A stretch of DNA of 6,845 nt, taken from contig JAJRSQ010000088.1 in assembly GCA_024278725.1 (NCBI GenBank), forward strand, positions 1 to 6,845, given 5' to 3'. Under the pieces are notes generated by a model. The model ran no database searches, was not told the origin of the DNA, and worked only from the letters and a program-made list of their open reading frames with translations. Both the position numbers and the translations under genes were made by a program. Positions within the stretch are counted from its first letter, which is position 1. Every line of letters starts with the position of its first letter. Below, piece by piece: positions 1 to 5,525 of this stretch. The stretch is from Chloroflexota bacterium. Lineage in GTDB: Bacteria > Chloroflexota > Anaerolineae > 4572-78.

Positions 1-1308
1 ATTCCCGGCATCGGCTTTGATATGTTTTACCAGCGCACTTATCCCGAAGGGGAACTCGCGGCGCAGGTATTGGGGTTCACCCAGGAACGAATTGGGGTGT
101 ATGGCATCGAAAAACAATATGACGCTATCCTGCAGGGCGCATCGGGCTTCGCCAGCAACGTCCTGTATCTACCTGAAGTCATCGCCGACCCTAGCCAATA
201 TGTGGAAGCCACGCCGGGGGCAGATGTCTATTTGACGCTTGACCGGGCGATCCAAAAAATCGCGGAAGATGAACTGGCGGCGGCGGCAGAAACCTACGGC
301 GCGCCGAGCGGGCAGGTGGTGGTCATGAATCCCCGCACCGGGGAAATTCTGGCAATGGCAAATTACCCCACCTTCGACCCCAACAGCTTCCCGGCGGTGG
401 CGAGCGAACCGCAGCGATACAACAACAATGTCGTCTTTTCGCGCTACGAACCCGGTTCGGTATTCAAAGTTGTGACCATGGCGAGCGCGCTGGACATGCG
501 AGCGGTCTCCAGCGTTTCCACCGTGAACGACCCCGGTGTGCTGTGGGTGGGCAATAAACAGATTCGCAACTCCGACCTGAAAGCGCACGGAATAGTGGAT
601 ATGACAACCGTGCTGGCGCTCAGCTTGAACGTCGGCACCGCGCAAATCGCAACCACAATGGGGGCGGATAATTTCTTCTGGTATATCGACGCTTTCGGCT
701 TCCGCGAACCCACCGGCATTGACCTGCCCAACGAAGTTTCGGGCAATTATCCCCAACCGGGCGATGCGGCGTGGTTTCCGGAAGAACATAAATTCATCTC
801 ATTCGGGCAGGGTATTGAAGTGACACCCATCGAGATGATTTCGGCGGTATCCACCATTGCCAATCGCGGCACACGCATGAAACCGTATGTGGTGCAGAAA
901 ATTGTTTATCACCAGCCTGAAATGGTCACAGAAACCCAACCGCAGGCGCTCAATCAGCCCGTCAGCGCCGAAACCGCCGCCGTGCTGACCCAAATGCTGG
1001 TAAACGCACTCAACGCTGCCGAATCGGCGGCGCGGATTGACGGCTACAAAGTCGCCGGAAAAACCGGCACGGCGCAGGTTTCCGAAGGCAATGTGGGATA
1101 CGAAAACACAGGTAAAACCATCCATTCTTTCGCCGGGTATTTCCCCGCCGATGACCCGCAAGTGGCAATTTTGGTCATTTTGGACAACCCGGCATACGCT
1201 CAATTCGGCGCGCAAACAGCCGCACCGACCTTCAGCCGCATCGGGGCACAGGTGGCACGCATTTTGGACATTCCACCCCAATCGCCGACGCTGGCACAAA
1301 CGCAATAA
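1..1308 (+). CDS. ftsI: Class B penicillin-binding protein (FtsI/PBP2-type transpeptidase), 5'-truncated
   Basis: The reading frame is open from base 1 and ends with TAA at 1306-1308, giving 435 visible residues; the N-terminal membrane anchor and first part of the dimerisation domain lie upstream. The visible part opens with the end of that domain (YPEGELAAQVLGF, a usual class B signature), then the transpeptidase domain from about visible residue 100 (GEILAMANYPTFDPN). All three catalytic motifs are present: SVFK with the acylated serine at 457-468 (residues 153-156), SLN at 622-630 (208-210) and KTGT at 1060-1071 (354-357). FGQGIEVTPIEM, before the third motif, is also typical. The protein ends soon after the transpeptidase fold, with no PASTA repeats. 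The family cross-links septal peptidoglycan outside the membrane, working with the FtsW glycosyltransferase, also encoded here. The ftsI name rests on position in the dcw cluster; sequence alone would also allow a SpoVD-like or elongation PBP2. Confidence 0.93.
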   Translation: MPGIGFDMFYQRTYPEGELAAQVLGFTQERIGVYGIEKQYDAILQGASGFASNVLYLPEVIADPSQYVEATPGADVYLTLDRAIQKIAEDELAAAAETYGAPSGQVVVMNPRTGEILAMANYPTFDPNSFPAVASEPQRYNNNVVFSRYEPGSVFKVVTMASALDMRAVSSVSTVNDPGVLWVGNKQIRNSDLKAHGIVDMTTVLALSLNVGTAQIATTMGADNFFWYIDAFGFREPTGIDLPNEVSGNYPQPGDAAWFPEEHKFISFGQGIEVTPIEMISAVSTIANRGTRMKPYVVQKIVYHQPEMVTETQPQALNQPVSAETAAVLTQMLVNALNAAESAARIDGYKVAGKTGTAQVSEGNVGYENTGKTIHSFAGYFPADDPQVAILVILDNPAYAQFGAQTAAPTFSRIGAQVARILDIPPQSPTLAQTQ

Positions 1309-1316
1309 TTCAGCTT

Positions 1317-2756
1317 ATGGCAAAACAACTCTCGCTGGCAGATGTGCTGACCAGCCTCACGGGGGCAACCCCGGACGCCGCAACTGAATATCGCATCGCT
1401 TCCGTGGAAATCGACTCCCGCGCCTGCCGGTCGGGTTCGCTCTTCATCGCCCTGCCCGGTGAAAATACCGACGGGCACAATTACGTCGCCGACGCTTTCC
1501 GCGCGGGCGCCATCGCCGCCATCGTGCATCATCCGGTGCAGGCGGATGGCGTTCCCATCACTTCCGCCCAACTGCCGTTACCGGAAACTTGGCAGCCCCC
1601 CGTGTGCATTCTGGTCGATGATAGTTTATCGGCATTGCAAAAACTGGCGGCGGATTGGCGGCAACAATTTTCGGCGCAGGTGGTGGGCATCACCGGCAGC
1701 GTGGGGAAAACCAGCACCAAAGAGTTGACCAATCTGGTGCTGGCGCAGAAATTCACCGTGCTGAAAAATCCGGGCAACCTGAACAATGAAATCGGTTTGC
1801 CGCTCACCCTGCTGAAAATGAACGATTCACACGAGCAGGTGGTGCTGGAAATGGGCATGTATGACCTCGGCGAAATTGAGACGCTGTGCCGCATCGCCCG
1901 CCCGAACATCGGCGTGGTGACGAATGTGGGACCCAGCCATCTGGAACGGCTCGGCTCGCTGGAACGCATCGCCGCCGCCAAACGGGAATTGGTCGCCGCG
2001 CTGGATGAAAACGGCATCGCCATTTTGAATATCGACGACCCGCTGGTGCTGGGCATGGCGGCGCACACCCGCGCCCGCGTCTTCACCTACGGGCTTTCCG
2101 AACAGGCTGATTTGCGGGCAGACCGCATCCACAGCGAAGGGCTGGAAGGCGTGCGCTTCGTGCTGCATTATCAAAATGAAAGCGTCCATGTGAAAGTCCC
2201 GCTGCTGGGCAGACACAGCGTGCACACCGCGCTCCGCGCCGCCGCCGTGGGGCTGGTGCAGGGTATGCACTGGGGCGAAATTGTCGCCGGATTGCAAAAT
2301 CGGGAGGCGCAATTGCGTTTGGTCGCCATTCCGGGACCGCACGGCTCCATTATTTTGGATGACACCTACAACGCCAGCCCGGATTCCACCATCGCCGCGC
2401 TGAATTTATTGCAGGAACTGAACGCCACCCGCAAAATCGCCGTGCTGGGCTATATGGCGGAACTCGGCGCATACGAAGAGGCGGGGCACAAAAAAGTGGG
2501 TTGCCGCGCCGCCGACACGGTGGACATGCTGATAACGGTCGGTCCCCGCGCGGACATCGTCGCCGCAGAAGCCGTTGCCTGCGGGCTGGATGCAACCGCC
2601 GTGCATGTGATGGCTGACACCGCCGCCGTGCTCGAATTTCTGAAAAAGATTGCTACCACCGGCGATACCATTCTGGTCAAAGGTTCGCGCTCCATGGCGA
2701 TGGAAACCATCGTCAACGAGTTGACCGCCGGCGCACCAAATGAGGGTGGCAACTGA
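1317..2756 (+). CDS. murF: UDP-N-acetylmuramoyl-tripeptide--D-alanyl-D-alanine ligase MurF
   Basis: Cytoplasmic ATP-dependent ligase that adds D-Ala-D-Ala to the UDP-MurNAc-tripeptide; 479 residues, near the usual 450-480. The N-terminal substrate domain shows VEIDSRACRSGSLFIALPGE and DGHNYV, which separates MurF/MurE from MurC/MurD. The central ATPase domain has the P-loop GITGSVGKTST (residues 124-134, Lys131), NLNNEIGLPLTLLK, LEMGMYDLGEI, NVGPSHLERLGS and AAAKRELV, whose Lys222 is the likely carbamylated lysine of the family. The C-terminal domain has LLGRHSVHTALRAA, DDTYNASPDS and LVKGSRSMAME. DDTYNASPDS and the KGSR motif favour MurF over MurE. Oddity: the family motif GDMxELG reads GYMAELG here (Tyr379). 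The ATG lies 8 nt after the PBP stop without a visible Shine-Dalgarno, so coupled translation is likely. The stop overlaps the mraY start by one base (TGATG). Confidence 0.95.
   Translation: MAKQLSLADVLTSLTGATPDAATEYRIASVEIDSRACRSGSLFIALPGENTDGHNYVADAFRAGAIAAIVHHPVQADGVPITSAQLPLPETWQPPVCILVDDSLSALQKLAADWRQQFSAQVVGITGSVGKTSTKELTNLVLAQKFTVLKNPGNLNNEIGLPLTLLKMNDSHEQVVLEMGMYDLGEIETLCRIARPNIGVVTNVGPSHLERLGSLERIAAAKRELVAALDENGIAILNIDDPLVLGMAAHTRARVFTYGLSEQADLRADRIHSEGLEGVRFVLHYQNESVHVKVPLLGRHSVHTALRAAAVGLVQGMHWGEIVAGLQNREAQLRLVAIPGPHGSIILDDTYNASPDSTIAALNLLQELNATRKIAVLGYMAELGAYEEAGHKKVGCRAADTVDMLITVGPRADIVAAEAVACGLDATAVHVMADTAAVLEFLKKIATTGDTILVKGSRSMAMETIVNELTAGAPNEGGN
2742..2746 (+). promoter_or_regulatory. 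Shine-Dalgarno for mraY
   Basis: GAGGG lies inside the last codons of murF, 9 nt before the mraY ATG at 2756. It supports that start and, with the one-base TGATG overlap, suggests mraY is translated both by its own site and by coupling to murF. Confidence 0.55.
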
Positions 2757-3742
2757 TGGCATATTCGCTCGCGCTGGGAACCATCTCTTTTCTGCTGTCG
2801 GTGATTTGGGGCAAACCGCTCATCAACTGGCTCAAACGGTTGAATATCGGGCAGCAAATTCGGGTGGAAGGACCCACCACCCATCAGGTGAAAGCCGGTA
2901 CGCCCACCATGGGCGGATTGCTCATCATCATTCCGGTATTGCTCATCACCGGCGTGTTGAATATCGCCAACATGCTCGGCTTCACCCTCATCGGGAAATC
3001 CATTCTCGTGCCGATGGGCATCATGGCATCATTCGCCGTGCTGGGCGTGATTGACGATTTGGAGACCGTGCGCGGTCCCGTCCGCGGTTTGAGCGCCCGC
3101 ACCAAATTCACCGTGCAGCTCATTTTGGCAACCATCGCCACACTGGTGATGTCGCTGGGTGATTTTCAATTCGCCAACGCGGTCGCCATTCCGGGCGTGG
3201 AGCACGCGGTGGAAATCAGCCCGCTGATATGGATTCCGGCGGGGATTTTCATCATTCTGGCAACCAGCAACGCCGTCAATTTAACGGATGGGCTGGATGG
3301 ACTGGCGGGCAGCATCGCCGCCGTCACCTTTGTGGCTTATGGCATCATCGCCTTTTTACAGGGACAGTTATGGCTGGTGGCGTTCACGTTCACCGTCACC
3401 GGCGCGATTTCCGCCTTTTTATGGTACAACGCCTACCCTGCCCAGCTTTTCATGGGCGAAGTCGGCTCCGGCACACTGGGCGCAACGCTGGCAGTCGTGG
3501 CGTTGATGAGCGGTCAGTGGCTGCTTTTGCCGGTTGTCGCCGCCATCTTTCTCGCCGAGACCGTCTCGGTAATTTTGCAGGTAGGGTATTTCAAACTGAC
3601 CAAAGGGAAGCGGCTGCTGAAAATGAGTCCGCTGCACAACCATTTCGAGCTTTCCGGCTGGTCGGAAACACAGGTCACACAACGATTGTGGCTCATCGCT
3701 ATTTTGTCAGCTATGCTGGGCATCGCCCTGGCTCTGAGATAA
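2756..3742 (+). CDS. mraY: Phospho-N-acetylmuramoyl-pentapeptide-transferase MraY
   Basis: Integral membrane enzyme that transfers phospho-MurNAc-pentapeptide from UDP to undecaprenyl phosphate, making lipid I on the cytoplasmic face. At 328 residues it is within the usual 320-360 range. Seen in order: a first membrane segment (about residues 3-20), HQVKAGTPTMGG, GVIDDLE with the Asp pair 100/101, NAVNLTDGLDGLAG (Asn175, Asp178, Asp181), FLWYNAYPAQLFMGE, SVILQVGYFKLTKGKRLLKMSPLHNHFELSGWSE in two adjoining parts, and a final membrane segment. Three positions differ from the pattern I know: the Lys of DDxxK is Thr104, the Asp of FMGDxGS is Glu235, and the middle His of the HHH motif is Asn295. 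The rest of the core is intact, so I call it MraY and expect activity, but the substitutions deserve checking. A different polyprenyl-phosphate sugar-phosphate transferase of the same superfamily is the alternative; GTPTMGG, the SPLHxHFEL context and the neighbours argue for MraY. Confidence 0.93.
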   Translation: MAYSLALGTISFLLSVIWGKPLINWLKRLNIGQQIRVEGPTTHQVKAGTPTMGGLLIIIPVLLITGVLNIANMLGFTLIGKSILVPMGIMASFAVLGVIDDLETVRGPVRGLSARTKFTVQLILATIATLVMSLGDFQFANAVAIPGVEHAVEISPLIWIPAGIFIILATSNAVNLTDGLDGLAGSIAAVTFVAYGIIAFLQGQLWLVAFTFTVTGAISAFLWYNAYPAQLFMGEVGSGTLGATLAVVALMSGQWLLLPVVAAIFLAETVSVILQVGYFKLTKGKRLLKMSPLHNHFELSGWSETQVTQRLWLIAILSAMLGIALALR

Positions 3743-3743
3743 T
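3735..3743 (+). promoter_or_regulatory. Possible extended -10 promoter element over the mraY stop
   Basis: TGAGATAAT matches an extended -10 (TGnTATAAT) at all but one consensus base. It would start a transcript near 3750, leading into the small gene and murD. No -35 is visible at the right distance; a TTGTCA at 3704-3709 is 28 nt upstream of the hexamer, too far. It falls on the mraY stop codon, so chance is a serious alternative. Confidence 0.2.
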
Positions 3744-3744
3744 C

Positions 3745-3758
3745 GCGGGACATCCCGC
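3745..3758 (+). other. Short GC hairpin after mraY
   Basis: GCGGG and CCCGC pair exactly around a four-base ACAT loop, starting two bases after the mraY stop. It is too short, and too far (22 nt) from the downstream T run, to be a standard intrinsic terminator. It could protect the mraY 3' end after processing or slow the polymerase. Confidence 0.4.
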
Positions 3759-3780
3759 AAGGACACCAATCACCACATTA

Positions 3781-3789
3781 TTTTTTTTT
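3781..3789 (+). repeat. T9 homopolymer in the mraY-to-small-gene leader
   Basis: Nine consecutive T residues, the longest homopolymer I see in the window (the next is T7 near 4152). It lies 5 nt before the Shine-Dalgarno of the small gene. The function is not evident: it could be part of a weak attenuator, an unstructured leader that exposes the ribosome site, or a slippage-prone stretch. Confidence 0.6.
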
Positions 3790-3793
3790 AAGC

Positions 3794-3799
3794 GAGGGA
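3794..3799 (+). promoter_or_regulatory. Shine-Dalgarno for the small gene
   Basis: GAGGGA sits 5 nt before the ATG at 3805. It is the clearest ribosome binding site in the window and fixes the start of the 89-residue protein. The frame stays open further upstream into mraY, but no ATG, GTG or TTG lies between the mraY stop and 3805. Confidence 0.7.
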
Positions 3800-3804
3800 A
3801 GATT

Positions 3805-4074
3805 ATGAGTAACACACCAACACCCCGACCCAACACCTTCAAGCCCGTGCTGGTTCCGCGCACGCCGCAACAGCAGCAAACATCGTTCGATGCGGCAATG
3901 GAACTGGTGCAACTCATCGACACCCATTTAACCAATGGAACCCAACATTATCGCACCAAGTCCGGAAAACTGCTGCGCACGCTCGACCAGGTGGTACACG
4001 CCATTCTGAGCGACAACCTGCGCATCGAAACGCCGAATGTGGGCTGGCAAGACGAACTAGCTCGCGCCGCGTAA
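3805..4074 (+). CDS. Small protein of unknown function between mraY and murD
   Basis: I do not recognise this 89-residue protein. It starts at ATG 3805, supported by a strong Shine-Dalgarno, and ends with TAA at 4072-4074, 10 nt before the murD ATG, so it is very likely co-transcribed with murD and ftsW. Residues 1-26 are rich in Pro, Thr and Gln (PTPRPNTFKPVLVPRTPQQQQ) and look unstructured. Residues 27-44 (FDAAMELVQLIDTHL) and about 51-72 (TKSGKLLRTLDQVVHAILSD) look like two amphipathic helices, followed by a short tail with a single Trp (Trp81). I see no signal peptide, membrane segment, Cys or known catalytic motif, so a soluble cytoplasmic protein is expected. A proline-rich arm plus a small helical body suits an adaptor or binding protein, but that is only an inference from shape and position. 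That it is a real gene rests on the ribosome site, spacing and sensible composition, not on homology. Confidence 0.72.
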   Translation: MSNTPTPRPNTFKPVLVPRTPQQQQTSFDAAMELVQLIDTHLTNGTQHYRTKSGKLLRTLDQVVHAILSDNLRIETPNVGWQDELARAA

Positions 4075-4084
4075 CGACAGCTTG

Positions 4085-5521
4085 ATGACCAGCCTATCAT
4101 CACTCGCCAATTTGGGCGTGGTTGTGGTGGGATTGGCACGAGAAGGCACTGCCGTCGCCCGTTTTTTTGCGGAACACGGCGCGCGCGTAACCGTAACCGA
4201 CGCACAACCCGCCGATAAACTTTCCCGGTGGATTGACGCCCTGCGCGGGTTGCCCATTCGGTTTGAATTGGGCGCTCACCCCGCCGACCTGCTGAATCCC
4301 CGCCGCACCGATGTGCTGGTGGTCAGCCCCGGCGTTCCGCCGACGATTCCGTTTCTGCGGGAAGCGCGCCGGAAAAAACTGCTGCTCACCACCGAAAGCC
4401 GGATTTTGAGCCAGTTTTCTCCCGCGCCGGTCATCGGCGTCACCGGCTCCAGTGGCAAAACAACCACCACCACGCTGGTGGGCATGATGCTCGCTGCCGG
4501 CGGCGTGACCACTCATGTGGGCGGCAACATCGGCACCCCCCTCATCAATCGGCTGGCGGACATCCGCCCCGCCGACCGGGTTGTGCTGGAGTTGAGCAGT
4601 TTTCAACTGGAATATTTCCACGCCTCCGATGCCCAATGCCCCCCGGTGCTTGAGCCGCTACGCGCAGGCTTCAGCCCTGCCATCGGCGCGATTCTGAACA
4701 TCACGCCCAACCACCTTGACCGCCACAAAACAATGGCGGCATACACCGCCGCCAAACAGGCGATGGTTGAGTTTATGGGCGCATCGAACACCGCCATTTT
4801 CGGGTGGGATGACCCCGGCGCGCGCCGCATCGGCGACGAGACGACCATCCCCGCCGTGCGCTGGTTCAGCATGGAAACGCCGGTGGAACACGGCGCATTT
4901 TTGGCAGACGGGCGCATCATTTTGGCGGATGGCGATTCCCGCACCCCCATCTGTCGGGTGGCGGACATCAAGTTGCGGGGCGCGCACAATCGGGCGAATG
5001 TTTTGGCGGCGTGCGCCATCGCGCATGCGGCGGGCGCAACGGTTTCGGCAATGGCGGAAGTCGCCACCACCTTTTCCGGCGTGCCGCACCGGCTGGAAAT
5101 CGTCGCCCGGAAAGACGGTGTGCAGTACATTAATGACAGCATCGCCACCAGCCCGGAACGGATGATTGCCGCCCTGAAATCTTTTTCCGAGCCGATTATT
5201 CTGCTGGCAGGCGGCAAAGATAAAGATTTACCGTGGGCTGATGCAGCGGACTGGATGCATCAACGGGCAAAACACATTTTGCTTTTTGGCGCGGCAGAAG
5301 ATTTGATTGCGCGAGCATTGGCACAATCCGGCGCGTCCGGCGATTCCCCGCCGGTGGAATTGTGTCACACCCTGGAAGCCGCCGTGCGGCGGGCGCAATC
5401 GCTGACGCAACCGGGCGATGTGGTTTTACTTTCGCCGGGTGGCACAAGTTATGATGCGTACCATGATTTCGCGGCGCGCGGCGAACATTTTCGGCAATTG
5501 GTGACCAACATAACCGGATAA
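4085..5521 (+). CDS. murD: UDP-N-acetylmuramoylalanine--D-glutamate ligase MurD
   Basis: Cytoplasmic ATP-dependent ligase that adds D-Glu to UDP-MurNAc-L-Ala; 478 residues from ATG 4085, slightly longer than the usual 440-460. The N-terminal Rossmann-like domain shows VVVVGLAREGTAVARFF. The ATPase domain has the P-loop GVTGSSGKTTT (residues 118-128, Lys125), HVGGNIGTPLI, LELSSFQLE, LNITPNHLDRH and AAK with Lys224 as the probable carbamylated lysine. The C-terminal domain has PHRLEIV, INDSIATSPER, LLAGGKDKDLPW and LSPGGTSYDAY followed by ARGEHF. Between LELSSFQLE and SPAIGAILNI lies a stretch of about 20 residues absent from the E. coli enzyme, which I associate with Chloroflexota MurD. A TTG at 4082 immediately precedes the ATG and is an alternative start one residue longer; neither has a clear Shine-Dalgarno. 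The gene follows the small gene by 10 nt and precedes ftsW by 4 nt. Confidence 0.95.
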   Translation: MTSLSSLANLGVVVVGLAREGTAVARFFAEHGARVTVTDAQPADKLSRWIDALRGLPIRFELGAHPADLLNPRRTDVLVVSPGVPPTIPFLREARRKKLLLTTESRILSQFSPAPVIGVTGSSGKTTTTTLVGMMLAAGGVTTHVGGNIGTPLINRLADIRPADRVVLELSSFQLEYFHASDAQCPPVLEPLRAGFSPAIGAILNITPNHLDRHKTMAAYTAAKQAMVEFMGASNTAIFGWDDPGARRIGDETTIPAVRWFSMETPVEHGAFLADGRIILADGDSRTPICRVADIKLRGAHNRANVLAACAIAHAAGATVSAMAEVATTFSGVPHRLEIVARKDGVQYINDSIATSPERMIAALKSFSEPIILLAGGKDKDLPWADAADWMHQRAKHILLFGAAEDLIARALAQSGASGDSPPVELCHTLEAAVRRAQSLTQPGDVVLLSPGGTSYDAYHDFAARGEHFRQLVTNITG

Positions 5522-5525
5522 ACTT

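Noticed and set aside
3067..3088. GTGCGCGGTCCCGTCCGCGG as an operator-like inverted or direct repeat
   Set aside because: It encodes VRGPVRG inside a loop of MraY; the symmetry is imperfect and explained by the repeated Val-Arg-Gly codons.
3745..3789. Intrinsic terminator after mraY
   Set aside because: The hairpin has only 5 base pairs and the T run begins 22 nt after it; the downstream genes are essential cluster members with no strong promoter of their own in view.
3229..3804. Open frame running from inside mraY into the small gene, which could make a 281-residue protein
   Set aside because: The upstream part is a shifted read of conserved mraY codons with Arg/His-rich, low-sense composition; the strong ribosome site fixes the start at 3805.
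4899..4934. Short direct repeat in murD giving LADG twice, 7 residues apart
   Set aside because: The copies differ at several bases and sit on two neighbouring strands of the protein, so a chance similarity is the simplest reading.
4603..5217. Long open frame on the minus strand (about 204 codons) inside murD, with similar ones at 169-789 and 1827-2342
   Set aside because: They lie fully opposite well-supported genes, show no recognisable domain, and are what GC-rich codon use leaves open on the other strand.
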